Below, piece by piece: positions 26,183-34,751 of a stretch of 64,000 nt of DNA. This stretch comes from Sphingomonadales bacterium (GTDB taxonomy: Bacteria > Pseudomonadota > Alphaproteobacteria > Sphingomonadales > Sphingomonadaceae), in the NCBI GenBank assembly GCA_009995225.1, contig JAACPW010000008.1:1-64000 (forward strand). Direction: 5' to 3'. The position numbers were made by a program, and so were the translations under genes. The notes under the pieces were generated by a model. That model had not been told where the DNA came from. It did no database searches and worked only from the letters and a program-made list of their open reading frames with translations. Position 1 is the stretch's first letter; the number at the start of each line of letters is the position of its first letter.

Positions 26183-27451
26183 TCACGCCTTTTGCGCTGC
26201 GGCATCCGCGCCGACGTTGCCTTCGGCCCCGTTTTCCGCATCGTCATCGGCGCGAATTCCGGCAAGGGCTGCTCCGGCACTCAGGCCATGGACCACCGCC
26301 GACAGAGCGATCGTTACCAATACGGTGAGCCACAGGTCGGCAAGGCCGGGCAAGGTGGCGGTGCCCGCGGCAAAGGCGAGGTAATAAAGGCTCCCGATCC
26401 CCCGCACGCCAAAGACTGCGGTGACCAGACGCTCTCGGGGTGGGAGGTCCGTTCCTACCAGCGCAATCCACCCGCTCAGCGGCCGGACGAGGAAGACCAG
26501 GCTGGCTGCGATCACCACATGGTACCACGCGATCGAAGCCGCATAGGTGCCCAGCGCAGCGCCTGTCATCAGCAGCAACACCGAAGTCAACGCGTGTTCG
26601 ATGGCGAGGTTGAACAGGTGAAGGTTGCTGTGAAATTGGTGCTGCGCTTCAATCTGCCGGAACACAAGCCCGCCCACAAAGCAGGCGATGAAGCCGTAAC
26701 CGTGGATGAATTCCGCCGCACCGTAGCAGACAAAAACGCCGGCCAGTGCGAGCACACCCGATCCTGTCTCGGCCAGCACATTGTGCGCGGGCCAGCGGAA
26801 CACCACCTGTCCCAGCAGCCAACCAACCAGTGCGCCAGTGAGCGTGCCCACCACAATCCGATAGCCCACATCATAGGCAAGCCAGTGCCACATGTCCGTG
26901 GCGGACAGCCCGCCGAGCGCCACAATCGCAAGATAGACGAAGGGGAACGCCAGCCCGTCATTCAATCCGGCTTCGGTCGTGAGTCCGAATCGCACCGGAT
27001 GCTCGCCCCCCTCGGTTGGCGGACCGACCTGCACATCGGCTGCCAGCACCGGATCGGTCGGCGCAAGCACCGCGCCCAACAACAATGCGCTTGCCAACGG
27101 CAGGCCGATCGCGGTTCCGGCCAGAACCATCGCACCAATCGTCAACGGCATTGCCACCGCCAGCAAGCGCCAGGTCACGCGCCACCGTGTGAACGGGCGC
27201 ACCACATCCAGCCGGATGCCAGTAGCAAATAGCGCCACAATCACCGTCATTTCGCTCAGGGTCTCCCACCAGTCTGGCTCGGCGATCGGATCGAACAGGT
27301 TCGGCGTCTCAGGAATGACCAGAGCGCACACCACCCCACCGGCAATCAGCAGCGCAGAAGCTGCCGGCGCGCGGCCCGAAACGAAGCGCGGCAGCCAATA
27401 CGCCGCACAGATGGCGAGTCCTGCAAACAGCAGGAATTCGTGATAAGACAT
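26183..27451 (-). CDS. CPA1-type Na+(K+)/H+ antiporter
   Basis: 422 residues, almost entirely hydrophobic with about 12 predicted membrane helices. APTDPVLAADVQVGPP near residue 115 and LTTEAGLNDGLAFPFVYLA near residue 145 are the NhaP/NhaO signature, with the ion-binding acidic residues. FGVRGIGSLYYLAFA in the last third is also typical. The ATG at 27451 starts MSYHEFLLFAGL, directly at the first helix; the longer frame adds 61 residues of unlikely composition. The C-terminal tail is short and acidic, without a TrkA-C or CNMP domain. It exchanges monovalent cations for protons at the inner membrane. Confidence 0.88.
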   Translation of the reverse strand: MSYHEFLLFAGLAICAAYWLPRFVSGRAPAASALLIAGGVVCALVIPETPNLFDPIAEPDWWETLSEMTVIVALFATGIRLDVVRPFTRWRVTWRLLAVAMPLTIGAMVLAGTAIGLPLASALLLGAVLAPTDPVLAADVQVGPPTEGGEHPVRFGLTTEAGLNDGLAFPFVYLAIVALGGLSATDMWHWLAYDVGYRIVVGTLTGALVGWLLGQVVFRWPAHNVLAETGSGVLALAGVFVCYGAAEFIHGYGFIACFVGGLVFRQIEAQHQFHSNLHLFNLAIEHALTSVLLLMTGAALGTYAASIAWYHVVIAASLVFLVRPLSGWIALVGTDLPPRERLVTAVFGVRGIGSLYYLAFAAGTATLPGLADLWLTVLVTIALSAVVHGLSAGAALAGIRADDDAENGAEGNVGADAAAQKA

Positions 27452-27552
27452 GAACGGTATCTGCCGCCGGCCGCTCAGGGAGGCAAGCGTCTTGCGTATC
27501 GGTTCATTGCCACCTGATCCGCCCGACGCGCCTTGCCGCTGTGCGACGCGAC

Positions 27553-27580
27553 AAAAAACCCCGCCCATTGCTGGGCGGGG
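27553..27580 (-). terminator. intrinsic terminator of the small-RNA candidate
   Basis: On the minus strand CCCCGCCCA-GCAA-TGGGCGGGG is a perfect 9-bp stem (27559-27580) followed by six T residues. This is the clearest rho-independent terminator in the window. It lies upstream of the antiporter start, with no protein gene on the minus strand before it. Confidence 0.88.
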
Positions 27581-27716
27581 AGTATATTGGGGCAATGACC
27601 GGACCGGATGAAAGTCGCGCACGGGCCGGATCATTCAAAGACCAGAAGAATCGGGCGCTTCTGGTATTCAAGACACTGCCCACCTTAGCCGAAGCACGCT
27701 TTAACCTACATTGGGG
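27553..27716 (-). ncRNA. candidate structured small RNA with intrinsic terminator
   Basis: No protein gene fits here, yet the minus strand can fold over its length. CAATG (complement of 27709-27713) pairs with CATTG (27593-27597); AAAGCGTGC (27694-27702) pairs with GCGCG-A-CTTT (27611-27620) with one bulged A; CCAGAAG (27658-27664) and CTTCTGG (27642-27648) close an apical hairpin. A strong terminator follows. Nested stems of this size recall 6S RNA, but I cannot assign a family. The 5' end is not defined. Confidence 0.45.
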
Positions 27717-28107
27717 AGTCGCGGTTTCGATCTCTACGGGCCACAATCACCGAGTTTCACGGTTGAGCGGTTAGCGTGTGGTGCCCGCATCAACCGCTTT
27801 ACCCAGCGCAAGCATCCGTGAGGCCCTCGATGGTTGGGCGGCGTCGTCCAGCAACCTGCTCGGTATTTCGCCATAATGGCGGAACATATTTCTGAGGATA
27901 AGATTAAACCGTGCGATTTGATAAAATTACAGGCGTGTGTTCGCGCCTTGCCTGGTTAACTGATCTGGTTTGTTGCCGAACGTCAGTGCGCGGTTTTTTC
28001 GCGGTAGAACGAAGTCAATTCGATCCGCAGCATATCTTTTGAGTGAGAAGAGCAGGAGCAATTGGCCAATATTGATTTGGATGCAACCATCCGGAGGAGG
28101 ACGCAAA
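27717..28107. other. intergenic region upstream of a Crp/Fnr gene
   Basis: No gene is supported. CGGTTGA (27760-27766) and TCAACCG (27790-27796) form a hairpin extended by GCGG/CCGC inside. ATTGGCCAAT (28061-28070) is a perfect 10-bp palindrome 38 bp before the Crp/Fnr ATG and could be an operator. GGAGGAGG (28093-28100) is a very strong RBS for that gene. Confidence 0.5.
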
Positions 28108-28860
28108 ATGGTCAATGCTTTTCTGCAACGCTTAAGCCAAGCGGCCGACCTTACTGATGGGGAGCTATCCGCGGTTGATGAGCTTTGCCGTCAGCCTAAG
28201 GATATTGCCGCCAAGAAGTATCTGTCGCGCGACGGTGACGAAATGGTGTCATTTCCTGTTGTGTTGAGCGGGTGGGCAGCGCGTTATCAGATTCTTCGTG
28301 ACGGTGCGCGGCAGATTACACGATTGTTGCTTCCCGGCGATGCGTTCTATTTTGGATCAGCGCCCAATGGGGTCGCGATTGAAGAAGTGATCACTTTGAG
28401 CCCATGCAAGATCGTGAATATTCTCTATTCGGACATGCGCCGTCTGATCGACCGTTTTCCGGCGATCGGCGAGGCGATGCGCACCTATGGTTGCATGGAG
28501 AATGCCATTTTGGCGTCTTGGGTGGTCAATGTCGGCCGGCGCGACGCGCTGGAGCGGATGGCGCACCTGATTTGCGAATCGCATTACCGCCTTGCGCTGG
28601 TCGATCTGGATCAAGGTCAGCAGATTCATTTTCCGCTGACACAGGACGATCTGGCTGACGTTCTTGGCCTCACGCCGGTTCATATCAATCGCAAGCTTCA
28701 ACAATTGCGTCAGGATGATCTGATCACGCTGCGGTGCAAGCAATTGACGATTCATGATCTGCGCGCATTGCAGCAGGTGGCCGGCTTCGATCCTGCGTAT
28801 CTGACACCGCGCGCACAATCGCAGCCCGATCAACAAAGTCCGCGCGCCGCCGCCGCGTGA
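28108..28860 (+). CDS. Crp/Fnr family regulator
   Basis: 250 residues. A cyclic-nucleotide-binding-type beta roll (about 20-130, with VLSGWAARYQILRDGARQIT and LLPGDAF) is followed by a winged helix (FPLTQDDLADVLGLTPVHIN then RKLQQL). There is no N-terminal Cys cluster, so it is not an oxygen-sensing Fnr. The ATG at 28108 follows a near-perfect Shine-Dalgarno. A paralogue of similar domain layout lies at 31983-32720. Single-gene unit. Confidence 0.9.
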   Translation: MVNAFLQRLSQAADLTDGELSAVDELCRQPKDIAAKKYLSRDGDEMVSFPVVLSGWAARYQILRDGARQITRLLLPGDAFYFGSAPNGVAIEEVITLSPCKIVNILYSDMRRLIDRFPAIGEAMRTYGCMENAILASWVVNVGRRDALERMAHLICESHYRLALVDLDQGQQIHFPLTQDDLADVLGLTPVHINRKLQQLRQDDLITLRCKQLTIHDLRALQQVAGFDPAYLTPRAQSQPDQQSPRAAAA

Positions 28861-28887
28861 GATCGCGCGCGCAGCTTTGGTGGTGAA

Positions 28888-29262
28888 TTACGTCGGGCGC
28901 GCGGCGATGTTCGCAATCACCTCGATCACACGGTTGATATTGGCCGGCTTGCTGATGCAGGTGCTGGCAGACAGATCGTCCGGCAGGATTCCCGCATCAT
29001 AACCCGTCAGGAATGCAAAAGGGATTGCCTTGGCGTTGAGTTCACGGGCAAAATCGAACGTGTGGCTTTGTCCCAGATTGATGTCGATCAGAGCCGCGTC
29101 CAGCCGTCCATCTGCCAGCAGCGCATCTAGGTCAGGGACGACAGCCGACACCGCAATCACCTTGGCCCCGGCCTGTTCAAGCATCTGCTTGCAATCGTGG
29201 GCCTGATAGTAATCGTCTTCGACGATGATGATGCGGCAGCCAGAGAGTGCTCTGTCGGTCAT
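28888..29262 (-). CDS. stand-alone receiver-domain response regulator
   Basis: 124 residues, only a receiver domain: IIIVEDDYYQAHD (acidic pocket), AALIDINLG (phospho-acceptor Asp), FLTGYD and ISKPAN (conserved Lys). There is no output domain. It begins 13 bp after the stop of the HWE histidine kinase on the same strand, so it is very likely that kinase's partner, as for many HWE kinases. I chose the ATG at 29262 rather than the frame opening at 29307, which would overlap the kinase. Confidence 0.88.
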   Translation of the reverse strand: MTDRALSGCRIIIVEDDYYQAHDCKQMLEQAGAKVIAVSAVVPDLDALLADGRLDAALIDINLGQSHTFDFARELNAKAIPFAFLTGYDAGILPDDLSASTCISKPANINRVIEVIANIAARPT

Positions 29263-29275
29263 GGCAGCGGCAGTC

Positions 29276-31414
29276 TCAGGAACGCGTCTCGAGAATGCTG
29301 CCAGCATTCGAAAGCGGGAAATCCAATTGTGCCAGCACCCCGGTGTCGTGGATTTCGAATCGCCCCTCGCCTTGTAATTCGTAAGGCACGCGCTCTTCGA
29401 TCAGGCGCCTGCCAAAACCCTTGCGATTGAACTTGGTCTTGTGCGGCGGCGCGGTTTCCTGCCAGCGCAGGCTGATCCATGGCTTGCCGTCCCTGTCCAA
29501 GGTTTTCCAAACAATCCGAATATAACCGGTATCGCCCAACGCGCCATATTTGATTGAGTTGGCGGCCAGTTCATGAATCGCCAGCGTCACGATTTCCGCA
29601 GCGTGTGGCGACAGCGCGATGGGAGGCCCATCAAGATGATACTGGTCGGGTTGAGCGGCATGGACCAGCAATTCTTCGCGCACCAGTTCGCTCAGATCGA
29701 CACTGCGGCCCGGTGAGCGGGTGAGTGTGCTTTGCGTGCGGCCCATCGCTTGCAACCGGCCGATCAGGTGGTCGACATAGTCGCTGACATTGCGGTGGCT
29801 GGGCGCGGATAGGCGGGCCACCGAACGAACCATGCCTATCAGGTTGCGCACCCGGTGCTGCAGTTCGGCCACCAACAGCCTTTGCCATTCCTCTTCGCGG
29901 CGGCGCTGGGTGGTATCCACGATAGCGCCGAGCATCCGCACCGCCTGGCCCTGTTCGCCAAACAAAAAGCGACCCCGCGCCGAAAGCCATCGGACATCGC
30001 CATTGGGTTGGCACACCCGGTATTCGTTGAGATATTCGCCGCCGGTGCGCATCGCATCGGCGATCTTGGCTTCGGTGGTGGCGCGGTCTTCGGGATGCAG
30101 GCGTGCGGCCCAAACGTCGTAGGTCGGCACGATTTCGCCAGGCTCATAGCCTTCCATGCGGAAATGTTCGTCAGACCAGGTGAGTTCGCCGCTTTCGACG
30201 TTCCAGTCCCACAGACCCACCCTGCCGATCTCGCTCGCTACACGCAGCATCTGCGCACCGTGCGAAAGCTGCTGTTCGACCTGGCGCCGGGTGGTAATGT
30301 CGGCTGCCATGCCGAACCATTCTGCAATCTCGCCGTCATCGCCCAGCACCGGAACGGCGCGCGATGATAGCCATTTGAGCGCGCCTTGCGCTGTGACCAC
30401 GCGATGCTCGATCTCGATCGGCTGGCGATTGCTGATGGCGGCGGCGACTGCGGCCTGCACCGCTGCGCGGTCGCTATCGAGAACAAACGCTTCGATCCAG
30501 TTGGTTGCCGCACCGGGATTCCCCAACAGATCCCTGCCGCCGACCTGCTGCATTTCGGTGGCGTCAGGATTCATCTGAAAGATCAGATCGGACGTCGCCT
30601 CAATCAACGAATGCAGCCGATTTTCACTGTGGCGCAGTGCCATTTCCATCGCCTTGCGCTGCCCGACGTCCTCAAACAGGATTCCCAGCTGGTAGGGCGC
30701 CTGCTCACCGATCGGGAAGGCAAAGACATCGAACCAACGCCCCATGGCGCTGGACTCGCTCTCAAACCGTTCTGCGACACCGCCCATTGCGATGCGGCCA
30801 TAAATGGCGGGCCAATGGTCTTCGATATCGGGCTGCAAGGCGCGCATTGTCTTGCCGATCGGATCGATCAGGCCGGTGTGGCTGACAAAGGCGTTGTTAG
30901 CTTCCACGAAGCGGTAATCGACGGGCGTGCCCTTATCGTCGAAGATCACATCAATAATGCAGAACCCTTCGTCGATGGCATCGAACAGAAGCTTGTACCG
31001 CGCATCGGCCTCGCGACGGCGTTCGCGAGCGAGGTGTTCGCTGGTTACATCGCGCACCCGCGCCAGAACCGCACCATATTCGCCATGTGCCAGGGGCGTC
31101 AGCGAAACCTCGAACAAGCGCGGTTGGTCCGGGTCTTCCTGCGTGACGACCTGTGACGTTTTGCTGGAAAGCGCGCGATGGAAATGATCCGACCACTGCT
31201 GCGCCACTTTGGGAAAACGCGCGCGCAGCGACATCCCGGCAAGGTCGTCTACTTGGAGCAATTGGCAAAAGGCGGGATTGGACGAAAGATAGCGCCAATC
31301 GCATCCAGCATCGTCAGCACCGCCGAGCGGTTCAAGAATGCAGGCAGCGTCAGGCAAGGCCGAGAAGGCGGTAATAAAAAGGCTGTCTTGCGTCTTGTCC
31401 GGAAAATCCGACAT
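29276..31414 (-). CDS. multi-PAS HWE-family histidine kinase
   Basis: 712 residues, cytosolic. Four PAS-type domains in series (about 10-125, 140-260, 270-385, 395-510) precede an HWE kinase core: LVAELQHRVRNLIGMVRSVA carries the phospho-acceptor His, and HELAANSIKYGAL is the HWE N box; the W-x-E motif is RWQETAPP. The PAS domains show no NCRFLQ motif, so they are not LOV flavin domains. AAGG eight bases before the ATG at 31414 supports this start. It pairs with the receiver gene immediately downstream. The signal is unknown. Confidence 0.9.
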   Translation of the reverse strand: MSDFPDKTQDSLFITAFSALPDAACILEPLGGADDAGCDWRYLSSNPAFCQLLQVDDLAGMSLRARFPKVAQQWSDHFHRALSSKTSQVVTQEDPDQPRLFEVSLTPLAHGEYGAVLARVRDVTSEHLARERRREADARYKLLFDAIDEGFCIIDVIFDDKGTPVDYRFVEANNAFVSHTGLIDPIGKTMRALQPDIEDHWPAIYGRIAMGGVAERFESESSAMGRWFDVFAFPIGEQAPYQLGILFEDVGQRKAMEMALRHSENRLHSLIEATSDLIFQMNPDATEMQQVGGRDLLGNPGAATNWIEAFVLDSDRAAVQAAVAAAISNRQPIEIEHRVVTAQGALKWLSSRAVPVLGDDGEIAEWFGMAADITTRRQVEQQLSHGAQMLRVASEIGRVGLWDWNVESGELTWSDEHFRMEGYEPGEIVPTYDVWAARLHPEDRATTEAKIADAMRTGGEYLNEYRVCQPNGDVRWLSARGRFLFGEQGQAVRMLGAIVDTTQRRREEEWQRLLVAELQHRVRNLIGMVRSVARLSAPSHRNVSDYVDHLIGRLQAMGRTQSTLTRSPGRSVDLSELVREELLVHAAQPDQYHLDGPPIALSPHAAEIVTLAIHELAANSIKYGALGDTGYIRIVWKTLDRDGKPWISLRWQETAPPHKTKFNRKGFGRRLIEERVPYELQGEGRFEIHDTGVLAQLDFPLSNAGSILETRS

Positions 31415-31533
31415 CAATATGCCTTGTAGACTCAATCGCATGGGCGACGGGGCAGTTCGCCATGTTAATAGCAGGTGTTTTAGATGAAGGCACCCTGTCG
31501 GCACTAACGCACGATAGGGACGCAATACCCTGC

Positions 31534-31551
31534 GGCGGCGACAACGCCGCC
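31534..31551. promoter_or_regulatory. leader hairpin before small SFPASDPP gene
   Basis: GGCGGCG-ACAA-CGCCGCC is a perfect 7-bp stem 28 bp upstream of the next ATG, followed by AGATCTTTTG. It may be a 5'-leader structure or a weak terminator. Confidence 0.45.
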
Positions 31552-31578
31552 AGATCTTTTGTCCCTGAAGGAGTATTT

Positions 31579-31818
31579 ATGCGGTTCATTCTCAGCCTGC
31601 TCGCCATCGGCGGCGCTGCCTATGCGCTTACCCGCAAGGCGGGCCGCAGCGCGTCTGGAAATGCGGCCTACGCCGATGGCCAGCCGCGCAAAGCCCACGA
31701 CGATGTTCGCGATGCCGGGCCCGATGCTATGCGCGATCCGCCGAGCGGCCGTTGGTCAGAGGTGGACCAGGCCAGCGATCAGAGTTTCCCGGCCAGCGAT
31801 CCTCCCGGCAATTACTGA
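31579..31818 (+). CDS. small membrane-anchored protein with SFPASDPP motif
   Basis: 79 residues. One N-terminal hydrophobic helix (MRFILSLLAIGGAAYALT) is followed by a polar, disordered-looking stretch and a C-terminal motif, WSEVDQASDQSFPASDPP. The same tail occurs in many small alphaproteobacterial proteins of unknown function. The ATG at 31579 follows GAAGGAG at 6 bp spacing, so the longer frame from 31462 is not needed. Single gene between the HWE kinase and a Crp/Fnr gene. Membrane anchoring or export is inference. Confidence 0.75.
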   Translation: MRFILSLLAIGGAAYALTRKAGRSASGNAAYADGQPRKAHDDVRDAGPDAMRDPPSGRWSEVDQASDQSFPASDPPGNY

Positions 31819-31982
31819 CGGGCATCGCGACCAGCACGCCGCCGTGCACGTCCGATCCGGTTTGCAAGGCGTCCAGTCGCACATTTCCGATGCATGAGCC
31901 TTAACCAGGACAGCAATGGGTATTATACAACCGCGTTTGAGGCGGCTGTCATCATGCCTCCCTCATCAGGGAATATAGAATT

Positions 31983-32720
31983 ATGGCATCTTTGACCGCC
32001 GCGGGGACAGAGCCGCTTTTCCGATTGCTCAATTGCTTCATGCCGCTGGATCAGGCGGACCGTGAGGCGCTGACGGTGCTCGAAGCGGGCCAGATGCTGT
32101 CGTGCGATGCGCGTAGTGACATCGCGCGCGAAGGCGAGAACCCGTCAGTTGTGCGCCTGCTGGTTTCGGGTTGGGCGTGCCGTTACAAGGATCTGCCCGA
32201 TGGCCGGCGGCAAATCGTCGGGTTTTTTCTGCCCGGCGATTTCTGCGATCAGAATGTCTATATCCTGAGCCAGCTTGACCATTCGATCGGTGCATTAACG
32301 CATGTCCGGTATTACGAAATCGCGCCGCACCAGATCAAGGATGTGATCGACCCGCGTCCGAACCTGCTTCGCGCCTCGCTTTATCATGAACTGGTGTCCT
32401 CGGCGATTCAGCGCGAATGGCTGCTTTCCATCGGGCAACGCTCTCCGGTGGAGCGGCTGGCGCATCTGTTTGTGGAACTTTACTACCGTCTGCGGGCGGT
32501 CGGCCTGGCGACCGGGCTGACCTTCGATTTCCCGCTGACGCAGAACCATTTGGCCGAAGCCAACGGCGTCAGTGTAGTGCACATCAACCGGACGTTGCAG
32601 GAAATGCGGCGCGAAGGATTGATCGAGCTTAGTGACCGGCAGTTGCGGATTATCGACCTTGAACGGTTAAAGCGCGTGTCGATGTTCAATCCCAATTACC
32701 TGCATTTCAACCGGGCCTGA
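31983..32720 (+). CDS. Crp/Fnr family regulator (second copy)
   Basis: 245 residues. The effector-binding beta roll contains LLVSGWACRYKDLPDGRRQI and FFLPGDFCD; the winged helix contains FPLTQNHLAEANGVSVVHIN and RTLQEMRREGLIEL. It resembles the Crp/Fnr protein at 28108-28860 in both halves and lacks an Fnr-type Cys cluster. It precedes an MscS-type channel by 17 bp on the same strand and may be in one transcript with it. Confidence 0.9.
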   Translation: MASLTAAGTEPLFRLLNCFMPLDQADREALTVLEAGQMLSCDARSDIAREGENPSVVRLLVSGWACRYKDLPDGRRQIVGFFLPGDFCDQNVYILSQLDHSIGALTHVRYYEIAPHQIKDVIDPRPNLLRASLYHELVSSAIQREWLLSIGQRSPVERLAHLFVELYYRLRAVGLATGLTFDFPLTQNHLAEANGVSVVHINRTLQEMRREGLIELSDRQLRIIDLERLKRVSMFNPNYLHFNRA

Positions 32721-32737
32721 CCGGCCATGCGACTGAC

Positions 32738-33829
32738 ATGATATTGAGCGAGCCAATCGCCGCAATGGTGGCGGATGAAGCCCGACTGATCGCCATGATT
32801 CAGACGCTCGGTGTGGTGCTGGTGCTGGTGGTTGCGGCGCTGGTGGCCCACCGATTGTTTGTGTTCGTTGCCCGCCGCATAACCCAGCGCACACGCACGC
32901 AGAGCGACGAATTGCTGCTCGACCATCTGGCTAAGCCGCTGCGTTGGATCATGGTAGCACTGGCGCTGAACGGGCTTGATCAGATCGCCACATCCGACAC
33001 CGCGCTGGCCGGCTGGATCATCAGCGCAACGCGCGTGGTGATGCCGGTGTTGTGGGGTATGATGGCCATCGCGCTGATCCGCTTTGCCAAGCGGTATATC
33101 GACAAAACCTCAGACATCGATGTCGAGGATAACCTCGGTGCGCGCCGCCGCCGCACGCGCGCCGATATTCTTGCACGCATTGCGGTGGTCATCGTGATCG
33201 TCATCAGTGCCGGTCTGATGCTGTTGAACATTCCGGCGGTGCGCGAAATCGGCGTTGCGCTGGTTGCCTCGGCGGGTCTTGCAGGTCTTGCGGTAGGGGT
33301 TGCGGCGCAGCCCCTGCTCAAGAATATCGTGGGCGGTTTCCAGCTGGCTTTTACCGAGCCCGTGCGGATTGATGACGTGATCGTCTATCGCGGCGAATGG
33401 GGCCGGATTGAGCAGATCGGCTTGACCTATGTGGTGCTGCGCATCTGGGATCAACGCCGCCTGGTGATCCCAGTGTCCAAACTGGTCGAAGAGCCGATCG
33501 AGAACTGGACCCGCCAGACCAGCGATCTGCTGGGCGCGGTGTTCATCCATGTCGATCATGCCGCCGACATCGCGGCCTTGCGCGACATTGCGCTGAACGC
33601 GGTGCAGGGGCATCGCCTGTGGGACGGGCGGGTCGCCGCGCTGCAAGTCACCGACATGACGGCACAGACATTGGAGCTGCGGGTTTTGATGAGCGGGCGC
33701 AACGGTTCGGAATTGTTTGATTTGCGGTGTGATGTGCGCGAGGCCGTGGTGCGCGCTCTGGCCGAAACACTGCCCCGCTCATTGAACCGCAACCGGGTGA
33801 CGCTCGATGCGACGGAGACAGAGCTATGA
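32738..33829 (+). CDS. MscS-type mechanosensitive channel
   Basis: 363 residues. Hydrophobic helices near residues 20-42, 70-85, 95-115 and 150-170 are followed by the pore helix, ALVASAGLAGLAVGVAAQPL, with the Gly/Ala packing pattern of MscS TM3. Then come the beta domain (IDDVIVYRGEWGRIEQIGL, TYVVLRIWDQRRLVIPVSKL) and an alpha/beta vestibule. It should open on membrane tension during osmotic down-shock. It overlaps the SemiSWEET gene by 4 bp. Confidence 0.9.
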   Translation: MILSEPIAAMVADEARLIAMIQTLGVVLVLVVAALVAHRLFVFVARRITQRTRTQSDELLLDHLAKPLRWIMVALALNGLDQIATSDTALAGWIISATRVVMPVLWGMMAIALIRFAKRYIDKTSDIDVEDNLGARRRRTRADILARIAVVIVIVISAGLMLLNIPAVREIGVALVASAGLAGLAVGVAAQPLLKNIVGGFQLAFTEPVRIDDVIVYRGEWGRIEQIGLTYVVLRIWDQRRLVIPVSKLVEEPIENWTRQTSDLLGAVFIHVDHAADIAALRDIALNAVQGHRLWDGRVAALQVTDMTAQTLELRVLMSGRNGSELFDLRCDVREAVVRALAETLPRSLNRNRVTLDATETEL

Positions 33830-34125
33830 TCGACTGGGTGACTATCATCGGCACAGTCGGCGCTTGCGCCTCGGTTGCGAGTTTCACTCCGCAAGCTTGG
33901 AAGATCATTCACGAACGCTCGACACAGGGCCTGTCGCTGGCGATGTTCGCGCTGACGGCGCTGGCTTTCGCGGCATGGACTGCTTTTGGATTTCTGAAGG
34001 GCGAATGGACGCTGGTTATTCCCAACGCGATTTGCCTGTGCTTTGCGCTATTCATTCTCGGCATGATCGCATTGCCGCAACGCGAGAAAGAAGAAGTGGC
34101 CCAAGCGATCGACCCGGAAAAATAG
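33826..34125 (+). CDS. SemiSWEET (PQ-loop) sugar transporter
   Basis: 99 residues with three membrane helices, the whole of a SemiSWEET protomer. The PQ motif is in ASFTPQAWKIIHERST (residues 17-32), and the second helix contains the conserved aromatic and Asn region (AFAAWTAFGF, IPNAICL). SemiSWEETs act as dimers and move sugars down their gradient. The ATG overlaps the MscS stop, so the two are coupled. The substrate is not predictable. Confidence 0.9.
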   Translation: MIDWVTIIGTVGACASVASFTPQAWKIIHERSTQGLSLAMFALTALAFAAWTAFGFLKGEWTLVIPNAICLCFALFILGMIALPQREKEEVAQAIDPEK

Positions 34126-34152
34126 CGGCCCCGCCGATAGGGCAGGGCCGCT
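34124..34152. terminator. bidirectional terminator between convergent genes
   Basis: AGCGGCCC (34124-34131) pairs perfectly with GGGCCGCT (34145-34152), with a further CGCC/GGC contact inside. It stands between the SemiSWEET stop on the plus strand and the PRC-barrel stop on the minus strand. Only short T runs follow (GGATTTGTC). Confidence 0.65.
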
Positions 34153-34161
34153 GGATTTGTC

Positions 34162-34524
34162 TCAGTAAGTCACGCCATAGTAGGAATAGACCTGCTGACC
34201 ATAACCGTCGTTATAATCCGGTTCGTTATTGTCGGCATAGCGCGGCGCATCTTCCAGACGATCCTTGTCGAGATCGACCACATAACCGCCCTGATCGGTG
34301 CTGTAATTGAGCATCTTCCAGGGAATGGGGTAATAATCGGCGCCGATGCCGAGGAACCCGCCAAACTGCATCACAGCATATTCTGCCTGGCCCGAACGCT
34401 TGTCGACCATGAAATTGTTCACGTTGCCAAGCCGTTCGCCTGTCATATTGTAGACAGCGGTGCCTTCGACCTTGTTTGACGCGATGAGATCGCGGGTTTC
34501 GTCGGTGTTGATAGTATCAGCCAT
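34162..34524 (-). CDS. PRC-barrel domain protein
   Basis: 120 residues. The PRC-barrel fold is recognisable from DLIASNKVEGTAVYN then GERLGNVNNFMVDK and a strand rich in aromatic residues (AVMQFGGFLGIGADYYPIPW). The C-terminus is acidic and Tyr-rich. Such proteins in sphingomonads are often stress-induced, but their partner is unknown. The ATG at 34524 is set by ACGGAGGAG at the right spacing. Its promoter must lie in the 228 bp shared with the parS-like site. Confidence 0.85.
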   Translation of the reverse strand: MADTINTDETRDLIASNKVEGTAVYNMTGERLGNVNNFMVDKRSGQAEYAVMQFGGFLGIGADYYPIPWKMLNYSTDQGGYVVDLDKDRLEDAPRYADNNEPDYNDGYGQQVYSYYGVTY

Positions 34525-34716
34525 GGGAATCTCCTCCGTATTAGGCAGGACAGATCTTGTGGCTTGGGGGGGCAGCGCGGCACTCACATACATCAACAGG
34601 CGCCGTCAGTTCCCACGAAGCGCCTTGTGGATGCGACAGACCTTCAGGACCGCGATGCGCTGCGGCTAGACCCACGTCAGGCTGCGCCAGACTCCTTCCA
34701 GCCTGATTTAGCCCCA

Positions 34717-34732
34717 TGTTTCACGTGGAACA
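34717..34732. promoter_or_regulatory. parS-like ParB-binding site
   Basis: TGTTTCACGTGGAACA fits the near-universal chromosomal parS consensus TGTTNCACGTGNAACA at every fixed position. It is intergenic, between the PRC-barrel start and the RibB-like stop. ParB-parS complexes organise and segregate the origin region, so the window may lie fairly near the replication origin. No parA or parB gene is in view. Confidence 0.8.
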
Positions 34733-34751
34733 GGTGAGCGTCTGGACGCTC

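Noticed and set aside
27760..27796. Possible tRNA or riboswitch
   Set aside because: CGGTTGA/TCAACCG forms a hairpin, but there is no cloverleaf, T-arm consensus or conserved riboswitch core.
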